NCBI RefSeq assembly: GCF_014652275.1
Contig: NZ_BMYM01000001.1
Coordinates: 372,001-436,000, forward strand
From: Parahalioglobus pacificus
GTDB taxonomy: Bacteria > Pseudomonadota > Gammaproteobacteria > Pseudomonadales > Halieaceae
DNA length: 64,000 nucleotides
Direction: 5' to 3'
A program made the translations under genes and the position numbers. Positions 44,477 to 55,101 of the stretch are shown here, piece after piece (within the stretch, counting starts at the first letter, position 1; every line of letters begins with the position of its first letter). The notes under the pieces are model-generated. The model did not search any database, was not told the DNA's origin, and saw only the letters and a program-made list of their open reading frames with translations.

Positions 44477-44576
44477 GAGAATGATTTGGCCTAGAGAGAC
44501 CGTCTCGCGCATGGATGCGCGAGCCGAGCCTACATGGACGTATTCACCGCGTGTCTCGTTAGACCAAATCGTTCTC
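44477..44576 (+). repeat. Structured repeat element, copy 1 (upstream of pheS)
   Basis: Nested pairing: outer 13-bp arms 44477-44489 and 44564-44576 (one G-U), inner GAGAC/GTCTC (44496-44500, 44553-44557), and a CTCGCGC/GCGCGAG hairpin (44504-44523). After the hairpin comes the tail GAGCCTACATGGACGTATTC then ACCGCGTGTC, which recurs in copy 2. It could be an RNA element or a REP-like mobile palindrome. Confidence 0.65.
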
Positions 44577-44607
44577 CAGGGCGTTGAGAGTTCGAGCACA
44601 CGAGGAC

Positions 44608-44671
44608 GTGGCGCGCGTAGAAACGCGCGTCGAGCTTACATGAACAAACTTACGGCGTGTCCTAGAGGACA
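44608..44671 (+). repeat. Structured repeat element, copy 2
   Basis: A GCGCGCG/CGCGCG-type hairpin (44611-44629), then GAGCTTACATGAACAAACTT and ACGGCGTGTC, matching copy 1 in order and spacing, and flanked by GAGGAC and GTCCT arms. It ends about 60 bases before pheS. Two tandem copies with different hairpin bases but the same plan imply conserved structure. Confidence 0.6.
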
Positions 44672-44723
44672 TGTTTCCCGTCCTAGACGGAATTAAACAA
44701 TGATGCCCTCAACAGGTATCTGA

Positions 44724-45752
<1,029 letters not shown>

Positions 45753-45767
45753 GCGGAGAACACGACA

Positions 45768-48143
45768 GTGATTATTAGTGAACAGTGGCTGCGCGAGTGG
45801 GTAAACCCAAAACTGAATACTGCAGACCTCGCGCACCAGATTACGATGGCCGGCCTTGAGGTTGACGCTGTTGAGCCGGTTGCCGGCGAATTCAGTGGCG
45901 TGATCGTCGCCGAGATCGTAAGTGCAGAGCAGCACCCGGACGCCGACAAACTGCGCGTCTGCCAGGTGAATACCGGCGCTGAAACGGTGCAGATCGTTTG
46001 TGGCGCACCGAATGCGCGAGTCGGCCTGAAAGCACCGCTCGCGGTGGTCGGCGCAGTATTGCCCGGCAATTTCAAGATTAAGAAGGCCAAACTCCGTGGC
46101 GTAGAAAGCCAGGGCATGCTGTGTGCTGAGGAAGAGCTGGGGCTCTCTGACGCCAGTGACGGTCTCATGGAACTGCCTACGGATGCCGCGGTAGGCACGG
46201 ATATCCGTGATTACCTGATGCTGGATGACAACACGATCGAGATTGGCCTTACCCCTAATCGCGCCGACTGTATGGGTATAGCGGGTATCGCGCGTGAAGT
46301 GGGTGTACTCAACAGTCTGTCTGTGTGTGAGCCCGCGGTTGAAGCGGTGACTCAGACCATTGACGACGCAGTGACCATCGAGCTGCAGGCGCCGGCGCGC
46401 TGCCCCCGTTACCTGGGGCGTATTATTCGTGGCGTAGATGTCTCTCAGCCGTCACCACTGTGGATGCAGGAAAAACTGCGCCGCTGCGGTGTGCGTTCTA
46501 TCGATGCGGTTGTGGATGTCACCAACTACGTGTTGTTGGAACTGGGTCAGCCCATGCACGCTTTCGATTTCGCCAAGCTGTCGGGCGGGATAGTGGTGCG
46601 CGAAGCAGCGGGCGGTGAATCCTTAACGCTGCTGGATGGGCAAACTGTTGAGCTCACTGGCGACACACTGGTTATTGCCGATCAGAGTGGTCCGCTGGCC
46701 ATGGCGGGCATCATGGGCGGCGAGCCTTCCTCTGTGACAGGTAATACGCAAGATATTTTGTTGGAAGCTGCTTTCTTCACGCCTGAGCTGATGGCCGGCA
46801 AGGCCCGGGGCTATGGATTGCACACCGACTCCTCGCACCGCTACGAGCGCGGTGTGGATTTCGAGCTGCAGCGTAAGGCAATAGAGCGGGCCACAAGTTT
46901 GTTGCTTGATATCGTAGGTGGACAGCCCGGTCCCGTTGTCGAAGCCGTGGAGCCAAATGATCTACCGGAGCGAAAGCCGGTGACGCTGACGCGCAAGGGT
47001 ATCCGTCGCGTGTTGGGCTTTGCTATGGAAGACGCACAGGTCACCCGCATTCTGGATGCGCTGGGTCTTACCACCTCGCCCACGGACGAGGGTTGGGTGT
47101 GCAGTGTGCCCTCCTGGCGCTTCGATGTTTCCATTGAGGCAGATTTGCTGGAAGAGCTGGCGCGAATCTATGGGTATGACAATCTGCCCGTCACGCGTAT
47201 CAAAGCAGATCTCGCCATACCGCAGCGCAGTGAGTCGCGCCTGTCTGTGCGGCGTGTGCGTCGCCATCTGGCGGCTGCCGGTTATCAGGAGGCAGTGACC
47301 TACAGTTTCATTGATCCTAAGCAGCAACAGGTGTTCGATCCTGATCAGCAGCCAGTGGCGCTGAAGAATCCCCTATCCGCTGATATGGCGGTGATGCGCA
47401 CCAGCTTATTGCCAGGTCTGGTGAGTGCGCTGGTTTACAACACCAAGCGTCAGCAGCCCCGCGTGCGTCTGTTCGAAACCGGTTTGCGCTTTGAGACGGC
47501 AGGTGGCGAGCTGGTGCAGACACCTACGCTGGCACTGGCGATCACCGGAAGCCGCGGGCTGGAATCCTGGGCAGATGATCGCTCTGTGGTGGATTTCTTC
47601 GATCTCAAAGGTGATGTGGAAGCGCTGTTAGCCGGCGCCGGAGCAGCCGGCAATCTGCAGTTCAAGGCAGCTGAGCGCGATGGGCTGCATCCCGGGCAAA
47701 CGGCGGCAGTACTGAGGGACGGTGAGCAGATCGGTGTTATCGGTGCGCTGCATCCTGGCGCGGCGAAGTCGCTCGGTGTGAGCGGTGATGTCTTTGTGGC
47801 TGAGCTGGACCTGGCGGCAGTGACTAAGGCATTCGTTCCTGCATTTGCCGAGCTTTCCCGCTTCCCTGAGGTTAAGCGGGATCTTGCGGTCATCGTCGAC
47901 AGAACAGTAGCATCTGATGACCTGATGCAGAATGTTCGTTCTGCTGCTGGTACTTACCTCACGGACCTAACCCTGTTTGATGTATATGAGGGCAAAGGTA
48001 TTGATCCCAAAAGGAAAAGTCTTGCGCTGAGTTTGACTTTCCGGGAGCAATCGCGCACTCTTAATGACGAAGAGGTGAATCAGTCCGTGCAACAAGTCAT
48101 TGATTCGCTGGAAAAAAATTATAAGGCTGAGCTCAGGGGCTAG
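45768..48143 (+). CDS. pheT: Phenylalanyl-tRNA synthetase beta subunit
   Basis: A 791-residue PheT of standard length with N-terminal tRNA-binding (OB) domain (about 40-150), B3/B4 editing region (with [20 protein letters not shown]), B5, synthetase-like core and C-terminal FDX-ACB domain ([14 protein letters not shown] near 700). It edits mis-charged Tyr and binds tRNA. GTG start, 15 bases after pheS; same operon. Confidence 0.98.
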   Translation: MIISEQWLREWVNPKLNTADLAHQITMAGLEVDAVEPVAGEFSGVIVAEIVSAEQHPDADKLRVCQVNTGAETVQIVCGAPNARVGLKAPLAVVGAVLPGNFKIKKAKLRGVESQGMLCAEEELGLSDASDGLMELPTDAAVGTDIRDYLMLDDNTIEIGLTPNRADCMGIAGIAREVGVLNSLSVCEPAVEAVTQTIDDAVTIELQAPARCPRYLGRIIRGVDVSQPSPLWMQEKLRRCGVRSIDAVVDVTNYVLLELGQPMHAFDFAKLSGGIVVREAAGGESLTLLDGQTVELTGDTLVIADQSGPLAMAGIMGGEPSSVTGNTQDILLEAAFFTPELMAGKARGYGLHTDSSHRYERGVDFELQRKAIERATSLLLDIVGGQPGPVVEAVEPNDLPERKPVTLTRKGIRRVLGFAMEDAQVTRILDALGLTTSPTDEGWVCSVPSWRFDVSIEADLLEELARIYGYDNLPVTRIKADLAIPQRSESRLSVRRVRRHLAAAGYQEAVTYSFIDPKQQQVFDPDQQPVALKNPLSADMAVMRTSLLPGLVSALVYNTKRQQPRVRLFETGLRFETAGGELVQTPTLALAITGSRGLESWADDRSVVDFFDLKGDVEALLAGAGAAGNLQFKAAERDGLHPGQTAAVLRDGEQIGVIGALHPGAAKSLGVSGDVFVAELDLAAVTKAFVPAFAELSRFPEVKRDLAVIVDRTVASDDLMQNVRSAAGTYLTDLTLFDVYEGKGIDPKRKSLALSLTFREQSRTLNDEEVNQSVQQVIDSLEKNYKAELRG

Positions 48144-48154
48144 GTAATACCGTC

Positions 48155-48460
48155 ATGACCGCGCTCACAAAATCCGAGATGGCTGAACGCCTGTTTGAAG
48201 AGCTTGGGCTCAACAAACGGGAAGCCAAAGAGATCGTAGAACTCTTTTTTGAGGAGATTCGCGCGTGTCTTGAGGAAAATGAGCAGGTTAAACTATCCGG
48301 GTTTGGTAATTTCGACCTTAGAGACAAAAGCCAGCGGCCAGGACGTAATCCAAAAACGGGCGAGGAGATTCCTATCTCTGCGCGTCGTGTGGTGACCTTC
48401 CGTCCCGGGCAAAAGCTAAAGGCGCGAGTAGAGGCGTATGCTGGAACCGAGTCACAATAA
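48155..48460 (+). CDS. ihfA: Integration host factor alpha subunit
   Basis: A 101-residue HU/IHF protein: [20 protein letters not shown], the DNA-bending arm with [20 protein letters not shown] and [15 protein letters not shown] bends DNA for recombination, replication and sigma-54 promoter activation. The pheT-ihfA junction is conserved across gammaproteobacteria. It overlaps the next gene by 23 bases. IHF often assists enhancer-binding proteins, relevant to the sigma-54 locus at 13.5 kb in general terms. Confidence 0.97.
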   Translation: MTALTKSEMAERLFEELGLNKREAKEIVELFFEEIRACLEENEQVKLSGFGNFDLRDKSQRPGRNPKTGEEIPISARRVVTFRPGQKLKARVEAYAGTESQ

Positions 48461-48800
48461 CGAACTGCCGGCGATCCCGGGCAAGCGTTACTTCACTATT
48501 GGTGAGGTCAGCGAATTGTGCGCGGTGAAACCCCATGTGTTGCGGTACTGGGAGCAGGAGTTTCCGCAGCTCAAGCCAGTGAAGCGTCGAGGTAATCGCC
48601 GCTACTACCAGCGCGAGGATGTACTCACCATTCGCACGATTCGTAGCTTGCTCTACGAGCAGGGTTATACCATCGGCGGCGCACGCCAGCGCATGACCGA
48701 AGAGAGGGATGCCGGGGGTGCGCAAGCGGCCCATGCCGACCTTCAGGATGCCATTCGTGAACTTGAGGATGTGTTGGAGATCCTCGGGCCCGCCAAGTAA
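48438..48800 (+). CDS. MerR-family transcriptional regulator
   Basis: A 120-residue MerR-type protein. The winged HTH is [20 protein letters not shown], then [21 protein letters not shown] short C-terminal helix ([15 protein letters not shown]) forms the dimer; there are no metal-binding cysteines. It is the conserved companion of ihfA in Pseudomonas-like genomes, with unknown targets. The start overlaps ihfA, so it depends on the same transcript. Confidence 0.92.
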   Translation: MLEPSHNNELPAIPGKRYFTIGEVSELCAVKPHVLRYWEQEFPQLKPVKRRGNRRYYQREDVLTIRTIRSLLYEQGYTIGGARQRMTEERDAGGAQAAHADLQDAIRELEDVLEILGPAK

Positions 48801-48861
48801 ATTCGGTTGTATCTTCAGCGGTATTGATTATAATGCCGCCCTCGCCGAATCAGGCGATTCT

Positions 48862-48938
48862 CGGGCTATAGCGCAGTCTGGTAGCGCACTTCACTGGGGG
48901 TGAAGGGGTCGTAGGTTCAAATCCTGCTAGCCCGACCA
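48862..48938 (+). tRNA. tRNA-Pro (GGG)
   Basis: A 77-base gene: acceptor CGGGCTA pairs with TAGCCCG, the D arm is AGCGCAGTCTGGTAGCGC, the anticodon stem-loop is CTTCA-CTGGGGG-TGAAG with anticodon GGG, the T arm has GGTTCAAATC, and CCA is encoded. Confidence 0.96.
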
Positions 48939-48944
48939 AAATAC

Positions 48945-48976
48945 AAAAAAGGCCACCCATTTGGGTGGCCTTTTTT
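48945..48976 (+). terminator. Bidirectional-looking terminator after tRNA-Pro
   Basis: GGCCACCCA / TGGGTGGCC stem (48951-48959, 48962-48970) flanked by A6 and T6. It ends the ihfA-merR-tRNA-Pro region. Confidence 0.92.
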
Positions 48977-49178
48977 GTATTTGGATAGGCCACTTTATTT
49001 GTGAGCGCCCGGCAAGCGTTCGCGCAATAGGCGCACCGGCTGCGATTCTGTGAACAGATTGAACGGATGTCAGCGATGCCGCTGATCTGTTTGTTGGTGA
49101 TTTTGCTCATCGTAAAATCCGGTATCTGTTGCACGCATTTGCTTCGTTAGACTGCACCTTTGCGGTGGAGGCGAGCGT

Positions 49179-49583
49179 GTGAACCGACTTTCCCAGGTAT
49201 TTGTTTTCAAGATCACGGCAACTGTGTTCATCTGGTGTTTGCCGCTGCTGCTGTTTCCGGAATGGCTGTTGGAACAACTCGGCTTCCCACCGCAATCAAC
49301 CTACTTGTTTGTCAGGTTGCTGGCATGAGCTTACCTTGCTCTCTGCGTGGGCTACGGATTTGGGCTGTTGGCATCTCTGAAGGGTGAGCGCTCAATGCCC
49401 CCGATTTGGGTCGGGATAGTGAGTAACGGTGGTGCCTGCATTCTCTTGCTGTATTTCACGCTGATTGGCGCGTGGTCGACCTGGTCGTTACCGGTTGTAT
49501 ATGTGGGCTGGTCGTCAATCGCAGCAACAGCGCTGATCACAGTGGGGCTGGTGAGATACGGTATTCGCGATCGTGGACGTTAG
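49179..49583 (+). pseudogene. Four-helix membrane protein, broken by an in-frame TGA
   Basis: A continuous 134-codon frame from GTG 49179 (GGAGG Shine-Dalgarno seven bases upstream) with one internal TGA at codon 50 (49326-49328). Sequence on both sides reads as one membrane protein: VFKITATVFIWCLPLLLFPE, then RLLA-stop-AYLALCVGYGFGLLASLKGE, then two more helices (ACILLLYFTLIGAW, SIAATALITVGLV). The stop sits where Trp would suit (TGG to TGA). No family name is known to me. A truncated product could start at GTG 49347. Confidence 0.7.
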
Positions 49584-49636
49584 TGGGGAGGTAGGTTACC
49601 GCGGGGCGGTGTGCCAAGTGTCAGTTCATTTCTGGT

Positions 49637-49996
49637 TTATGGTGCCACCAGCGCATAGACCCTGGCATCAGCTACCTCATCGTTCTCCAGTCGCAGGCGC
49701 GCCACTACCCGTTGATACTCTTCACCCTCAAAGGCATCCAGTCTCGCCCAGTGATCGGGCAGAGCATCAGACCAGAGAACCTGCCCTTTTATTGCACCCG
49801 CGGCGGCGTCGAGTACTAAACCAGGAAACCCTTGCTCAGCCCCCCCCCAGCCCTTGCTGATCAGTCGCCCCTTAACTTCTCCGTGTTGCCAGATCCCGTT
49901 TATCTCATATAGAACGTGAGCATTAGGACCATCCGGCTGTAAGGTGCCGTAGACGAACAGTCCTGTTTTGGCGCGAGGTTTCACAGGATTATGCAT
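49637..49996 (-). CDS. Gamma-glutamylcyclotransferase/AIG2-like protein
   Basis: A 119-residue GGCT-fold protein: substrate loop LFVYGTLQPDGPN at the start and the catalytic Glu probably in LDAFEGEEYQRV. Such enzymes release 5-oxoproline from gamma-glutamyl amines or peptides, or act on related substrates. The length is standard. No clear partner; the AsnC gene follows on the same strand upstream. Confidence 0.85.
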   Translation of the reverse strand: MHNPVKPRAKTGLFVYGTLQPDGPNAHVLYEINGIWQHGEVKGRLISKGWGGAEQGFPGLVLDAAAGAIKGQVLWSDALPDHWARLDAFEGEEYQRVVARLRLENDEVADARVYALVAP

Positions 49997-50036
49997 CTTG
50001 TACAGAGGGTGAAAGGGCGCGCATAGTCTCGTTCCT

Positions 50037-50498
50037 CTAGAGTGGCAATTGCGTAGTGTGTTTGAGCTCTTCCATCACGAAGCTCGCACTCACATCAAAC
50101 AGATCCGCCGCCAGCAGTTGTTGATAGAGCGCGTCGTAACCTGCCATGTCGGGCACCACGACCTTGATCAGGTAGTCTACATCGCCCCCCAGCCGGTACA
50201 CCTCCAGCACGCCGGGTATTGCCTCGATAACCTGCTTGAATTTCCTGGCCCAAGCGGTGTTGTGCTGGCTGGTTTTCAATGAGATGAAAGCTGTCAGGGG
50301 AACGCTAAGCGCCTCCTGGCTGAGTAGGGTTACCCGTTGCAGGATGACACCGTGCTCCTCCAGTTTTTGTATTCGCCGCCAGCAGGCAGATTTGGAGATG
50401 CTGGCAAGATCGGCGAGGTCTGCGATAGACAAAGCGGCGTCTGCCTGCAGGTACCGCAATAAGATCTTGTCAACTTTGTCGATGGAGTTTCGCTCCAT
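50037..50498 (-). CDS. Lrp/AsnC-family transcriptional regulator
   Basis: A 153-residue Lrp/AsnC protein: HTH (IDKVDKILLRYLQADAALSI then SISKSACWRRIQKLEEHGVI, residues about 5-60) and a RAM effector domain (VLEVYRLGGDVDYLIKVVVP). These sense amino acids. It is divergent from the class V aminotransferase across an AT-rich 150-base spacer (50499-50647), so it likely activates that gene in response to its amino-acid substrate (inference). Confidence 0.9.
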   Translation of the reverse strand: MERNSIDKVDKILLRYLQADAALSIADLADLASISKSACWRRIQKLEEHGVILQRVTLLSQEALSVPLTAFISLKTSQHNTAWARKFKQVIEAIPGVLEVYRLGGDVDYLIKVVVPDMAGYDALYQQLLAADLFDVSASFVMEELKHTTQLPL

Positions 50499-50647
50499 GA
50501 AGTTCTCTCATTATAGAACATTAAGCCGAATAATATATCAAAATAGAAATAATAGTCCGAAAATATGCGATAAAAGTGAACAATAGGGACAATGTTTCGC
50601 GGACGCTTGATTACCATACTTGAACGTATTCGAACCGGTACCGCGCT

Positions 50648-52306
50648 ATGTCAGAAATCATTGAGCACATTCGTAACGATATCATCGGTGATAAAGACCC
50701 CGTGCACACGCCCTATGGTGTTAAGCCGATGGTTTATGCCGACTACACGGCCTCCGGTCGAGCCCTGAGGTCCATTGAGCGGCGCATTGTCAGCGATGTA
50801 CTGCCGAGCTATGCCAATACACACACCGAAGCCTCGTACACAGGCGCGCGCACAACGGCTCTGCGTGAGCAGGCTCGAAGCGTGATACATGCCGCCGTGG
50901 GCGGTTCTGAACAGGATAAGGTCATTTTTTGTGGCTCCGGTGCAACCGGTGCAATTAACCGCTTGATCGCATGCATGGGCTTGCAAGGCGGTGACGCCTG
51001 CGATGGGAAGCGCACTGATGCGCCCGTGGTCTTTATTGGACCTTATGAGCACCACTCCAATGAGCTGCCCTGGCGGGAGAGCGTGGCTGAGGTTGTGGTC
51101 ATCCCCGCGGATGCATCTGGCATGATCGACCAGAATGCCCTTGCAGGAGCTCTTGAACAGCATGCGGACAGATGCCTGAAAATCGGAAGCTTCTCCGCCG
51201 CCTCTAATGTCACCGGTATTAAGTCCGATGTAGAGGGTATTACTGCGCTGCTGAAACAGCACAATGCCTTGGCGTTTTGGGACTATGCCGCGGCCGCGCC
51301 CTACGTCACTATTTCTATGAACGGGCCTGCGCCGCTGGACGCCGTGTTTATCTCAACCCATAAATTCATCGGTGGCCCCGCAACCCCCGGCGTTTTGGTG
51401 GTCAAGGAGGCGCTGCTCAGTAATGCGGTTCCTGCGGTTGTGGGCGGCGGTACTGTGGCTTATGTGTCGCCCGACAGCCACCATTATGTGGCTGATGTGG
51501 AGCGCCGGGAGGAGGGCGGTACGCCCGCAATCATTGAAAGCATTCGAGCGGGCATGGTGTTCGCTCTCAAAGAACAGGTGGGTGTAAAAACCATAGAAGA
51601 GCGAGAATCACAGTTTATTGCTCGCGCATTGAGTCGCCTAGACGAACATCCCTCGATCGAGATTTTGGGCTCCACTGAACGGCAGCGCCTGGCCATTCTT
51701 TCCCTGCGGATAAAACACCGGGGTAAAGACCTGCACTACGGGTTTGTGGTTGCCCTGCTCAATGATTTGTTTGGCATTCAGGCGCGCGGGGGCTGTTCCT
51801 GCGCGGGGCCCTACGGGCACCAGTTACTGTCAATCGATGCGTCCGCCAGCGAGCGCATTGCCCAGCGAGTGTTAGCAGGCGACTTCGCTCAGCGCCCCGG
51901 CTGGGTGAGGCTGAGCTTTAACTACTTCATTGATGATGCCGAGTTCGATTACCTGCTCAGTGCTATTGAGTTGATAGCGGAGCACGGTTGGCGGCTCCTG
52001 CCTGACTATAACTATTGCACGCACACTGGGGTCTGGCGTCACGACGATGCTGTGGGACAGCCGTCGATCAGCGAGCTGTTTACTCCCGAGTTTGCGCAGA
52101 CCGATGCAGCGCCAGCGACTCAAGCGGAACACTGGCAGCCACAACACTTGCTACAGCAAGCCAGAGATATCCTCTTGTGCGCCTCCGCGACCGGCGCGGG
52201 ACCTGTAAGCCTGTCAGAGTCTTCGAATGCTGAGCCTTCGGTGCCGGTCAGTCATGCCGACTGGTTTCTCACAGCGCAGGATGTGCAGACAGCGCAGGGA
52301 CGCTAG
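50648..52306 (+). CDS. Class V aminotransferase (cysteine desulfurase-like fold)
   Basis: A 552-residue PLP enzyme of the class V / NifS-like group. The Schiff-base lysine is in FISTHKFIGGP, and the glycine-rich loop appears as VIFCGSGATGAINRL. A Cys-rich segment ARGGCSCAGPYGH sits where desulfurases have their catalytic Cys loop. The C-terminal ~100 residues (Gln/Ala-rich) have no recognised domain. It probably acts on a sulfur or amino compound; whether desulfurase, lyase or aminotransferase is unclear. The divergent AsnC-type regulator is its likely controller. Confidence 0.85.
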   Translation: MSEIIEHIRNDIIGDKDPVHTPYGVKPMVYADYTASGRALRSIERRIVSDVLPSYANTHTEASYTGARTTALREQARSVIHAAVGGSEQDKVIFCGSGATGAINRLIACMGLQGGDACDGKRTDAPVVFIGPYEHHSNELPWRESVAEVVVIPADASGMIDQNALAGALEQHADRCLKIGSFSAASNVTGIKSDVEGITALLKQHNALAFWDYAAAAPYVTISMNGPAPLDAVFISTHKFIGGPATPGVLVVKEALLSNAVPAVVGGGTVAYVSPDSHHYVADVERREEGGTPAIIESIRAGMVFALKEQVGVKTIEERESQFIARALSRLDEHPSIEILGSTERQRLAILSLRIKHRGKDLHYGFVVALLNDLFGIQARGGCSCAGPYGHQLLSIDASASERIAQRVLAGDFAQRPGWVRLSFNYFIDDAEFDYLLSAIELIAEHGWRLLPDYNYCTHTGVWRHDDAVGQPSISELFTPEFAQTDAAPATQAEHWQPQHLLQQARDILLCASATGAGPVSLSESSNAEPSVPVSHADWFLTAQDVQTAQGR

Positions 52307-52447
52307 ATTCTGCACCAGTGGGCTCCGGATAGAGGCGTTGAATTTTCTTCACTTTTTCGCATTTTTCCCGCGCAGGAGGCTCGTCGGCAGAGATAGAATG
52401 CCGATAGGACTTGGAATTCGCCTGTAGTAGGGGAGACCGCGCGCGGG

Positions 52448-53692
52448 ATGCTGCAGTCTTTAAAAATTTATACTTCCGACCTCGAGGTGGGGATGTTCGT
52501 CAGTGCGCTGGACAGGCCTTGGCTGGAGACCCCATTTCTGGTGCAGGGCTTCCTGCTCACCTCTCGCGAGCAAATCGACGAGTTGCGTGACTACTGCTCC
52601 CACGTCTTCATTGACACTTCCAAGAGCAAATTGCTGCCAGAGCAGGCGCGAAAGCTGATCAGTGCGGGCCGCAAGCGCCAGCCGGTTGAGGCCATTTTTC
52701 CGGGACGGCCAATCGCGGCTTACAACGACCGTAGCGATTTCAGCGAAGAGCAGCACCTTGCGGATGCGGCGCTAGACTCACTGCTCTCGGATATTGAATT
52801 CATTTACTCTGAGGCGGGCGATACCGGTCGCGTCAAAGTGATTGAGTTGCGCAAGTCAGTGGAGCCGTTGGTGGACAGCGTATCTCGCAACCCCGACGCC
52901 TGCCTCTGGATAGCACGCTTGAAGGAGCACGATAGTTATACCTACAAGCACAGCCTTGGGGCTGCTATCTGGGCCGTGTCATTGGGTCGTCAGTTAGGGT
53001 TGCCGCGTCAGGATCTGCGTTCACTGGCAATGGGCGCGTTGCTAATGGATGTGGGTAAGCTCCGGATTGATCCAGAGCTTCTGACCGCCGAGCGTGCGCT
53101 CACAGAAGATGAAGCCGAACAGATGCGCCTGCATGTGGCTCATGGCGTTGAGATCATCGAGAATAGTGGTGTTATCAACCCGGATGTATACGCCATGGTG
53201 GCACATCACCATGAGCGCTATGACGGCTCAGGGTATCCGCAAAGGCTTCGCGTAGAGGACATTCCGCCCGTTGCCCGTATTGCCGGCATCGTGGACAGCT
53301 ACGACGCGATGACTAGCGACCGCAGTCATGCCAACGCCATGTCACCGTCTGAGGCCATTAAGGTGCTCTATCAGGCGCGTGATATCGAGTTTCAGGCAGA
53401 GCTGGTTGAGGCTTTTATTCAGGCTATCGGTATTTATCCGGCAGGCACTATCGTTGAGCTGGATTCGGGTGAGATAGCCGTTGTTCTGGCTGATTACCGC
53501 ACCAGTCGGCTGCACCCCAAAGTATTGGTGGTGCGCGATGCTCAGAAAAACCCAATAGCACACCCCGCGGCGGTTGATCTCAGCACCGCGGCGGATGGCA
53601 AGCCGCTCGCTATTCGCTGTGCACACCAGCCCGGTGCCTTCGGCATTGACCTTGCTGATGCCGCCATCCAGGGCTTTGCACCCACGATGTAA
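52448..53692 (+). CDS. DUF3391 plus HD-GYP domain protein with a substituted HD dyad
   Basis: A 414-residue protein: DUF3391 (about 1-100) then an HD-GYP domain (about 140-330). HD-GYP proteins hydrolyse cyclic di-GMP with a bi- or tri-nuclear iron site. The HHERYDGSGYP segment (254-264) is good, but the HD dyad, normally LLHDIGK, reads LLMDVGK (M200-D201), so one metal ligand is lost. It may be a degenerate sensor, a weakly active enzyme, or use another ligand set. The protein is cytosolic. About 140 bases separate it from the aminotransferase gene. Confidence 0.88.
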   Translation: MLQSLKIYTSDLEVGMFVSALDRPWLETPFLVQGFLLTSREQIDELRDYCSHVFIDTSKSKLLPEQARKLISAGRKRQPVEAIFPGRPIAAYNDRSDFSEEQHLADAALDSLLSDIEFIYSEAGDTGRVKVIELRKSVEPLVDSVSRNPDACLWIARLKEHDSYTYKHSLGAAIWAVSLGRQLGLPRQDLRSLAMGALLMDVGKLRIDPELLTAERALTEDEAEQMRLHVAHGVEIIENSGVINPDVYAMVAHHHERYDGSGYPQRLRVEDIPPVARIAGIVDSYDAMTSDRSHANAMSPSEAIKVLYQARDIEFQAELVEAFIQAIGIYPAGTIVELDSGEIAVVLADYRTSRLHPKVLVVRDAQKNPIAHPAAVDLSTAADGKPLAIRCAHQPGAFGIDLADAAIQGFAPTM

Positions 53693-54303
53693 TGCCGCCG
53701 CTGGTGCTAAATTCCCCACTATGATCACAAGCTTGTGTGTGACGCCAATACGGGCCTCGCAGAGGTAGTTGTCGCTCCTGAAACCCCCATTCTCACTGGG
53801 CTGGGGCCTTGTGAAAATTTATTTGCGAAAAGTGGGAATAAAGTGCCCGAGCCGGTCGTTAACTATTCAAGGTGGAGTGAAACACACCTCGAGCAAGCGG
53901 CATTCAGCCTCTTGGGTACGCATCGCCTCTGGCACAGAATGCGTGGCTATGACCGACTTGCCTCGACTTACAACGCGAAGGCGCGTCGCTTGATAATCAA
54001 GCGTCACCCTTCGCCCTTTTCTTTTCTGGAGTGAGGTTGCTAGCGCCCTCACTCTGAATCCCAGGGCCTGTCGTCGACATGGGGCGGCAGGCCCTGCCTC
54101 TCACCCCCTTCTCACCACACATAACTGCCAATAAACAGGTCGGTGCATTGCCATCTTGGCCGAATACTCCTATGCGCGGGAGACTGGCAGATGAGCGTCG
54201 TCCCAAGCGTATAGCGCTAAATGCTGATCGATTTTCGATTAACGGTCAGCTAGGTGGTGCGTGCGCCGTTGAGCGGCTCTGTAGTGCCCTGATAATCAGG
54301 CAT
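53693..54303. other. About 610 bases without a credible gene
   Basis: Contains a 9-bp inverted repeat CAGGGCCTG / CAGGCCCTG (54062-54070 with 54088-54096) and, near 54288-54300, the palindrome CCTGATAATCAGG. The longest frame (53735-54034) has unlikely composition and no Shine-Dalgarno. Confidence 0.5.
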
Positions 54304-54325
54304 AAAAAAGGCCCCATTAGGGGCC
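54304..54325 (-). terminator. Terminator of the sigma/anti-sigma operon
   Basis: On the minus strand, stem GGCCCC / GGGGCC with TAAT loop followed by a T run, 29 bases after the anti-sigma stop. Confidence 0.85.
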
Positions 54326-54353
54326 AGCGAGAACTGCTTATCAGCCGACGATG

Positions 54354-55079
54354 CTATCGCCAACCGTTGGCAATCAGTGTTGACTCGGCATTGCGACCAA
54401 GTGCGATATCGGCGGCGTTTTCCCCGATAAATGTCGCGACCTTATCACTATCACTATCACCCGCGCCCGCCGGTTGGTAGGCGTCACCAGGGTTCAGGAA
54501 TGCTTCTGTGCCCAGTGCCTGAGTGACCCATTCACCGCTGTCCTGGCGGCATGCAACGCCGCGCCAATCTTGCTCCTCGGCAGATAACAGGTATTCGCGG
54601 CACCATTGGCCGCTGGTGCTGGGGAAGGTAAGTACGGGCCGCAACTGCCGGCCATCGTCCAGGATCTGCCAGCCTTTAGCCATTGATGGGCTTGTTTCCA
54701 GTGCCTGGGACAACAGCAGGTCATCATTCAGCAAATCGGGAGAGCCGGCGCTCTGGAAAGCGGTATTCTGCGCGATCAGCACACCGCAAATGGCGGCTAC
54801 TGAGGCGGCGATCGCAAACTGTGTGCGCTGCGAGCGTTGCGGGAAGGCAATCACGTTGTTGTTTGTAGTGCCGAGCATGGCTGCAACTTTGGGTGGAACG
54901 GCGTCTGTGCCGGGGGCGGTGAACGTCGTCTTTAAGCTAATGTTCAGTGCCGTGGATTCTTCCAGCAGGGCCTTGAAGGCCGGCTCAGACGCGCAGCGCT
55001 GCTCTACTTCTACGCGCTCTGCAGGGGACATTTCATTGTCCAGGTAGCGCGAAATCTGTTCCAGGTCTGTCTGACTCAT
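54354..55079 (-). CDS. Anti-sigma factor (membrane), partner of the ECF sigma factor
   Basis: A 241-residue protein. The N-terminus (LEQISRYLDNEMSPAERVEV) resembles the anti-sigma domain of ECF regulators; it lacks an obvious zinc HxxxCxxC motif. One transmembrane helix follows (about residues 87-107, FAIAASVAAICGVLIAQNTA), then a periplasmic C-terminal domain with CREYLLSAEEQDWRGVACRQ. It follows the sigma gene on the same strand, 22 bases away, as anti-sigma genes typically do. It should hold the sigma factor until an envelope signal releases it. Confidence 0.85.
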   Translation of the reverse strand: MSQTDLEQISRYLDNEMSPAERVEVEQRCASEPAFKALLEESTALNISLKTTFTAPGTDAVPPKVAAMLGTTNNNVIAFPQRSQRTQFAIAASVAAICGVLIAQNTAFQSAGSPDLLNDDLLLSQALETSPSMAKGWQILDDGRQLRPVLTFPSTSGQWCREYLLSAEEQDWRGVACRQDSGEWVTQALGTEAFLNPGDAYQPAGAGDSDSDKVATFIGENAADIALGRNAESTLIANGWR

Positions 55080-55101
55080 AGCGGTCTTTCTCTCTAAGGG
55101 C

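Noticed and set aside
53735-54034. 99-codon plus-strand frame after the HD-GYP gene
   Set aside because: No Shine-Dalgarno, odd composition (Arg/His/Trp mix) and no domain.
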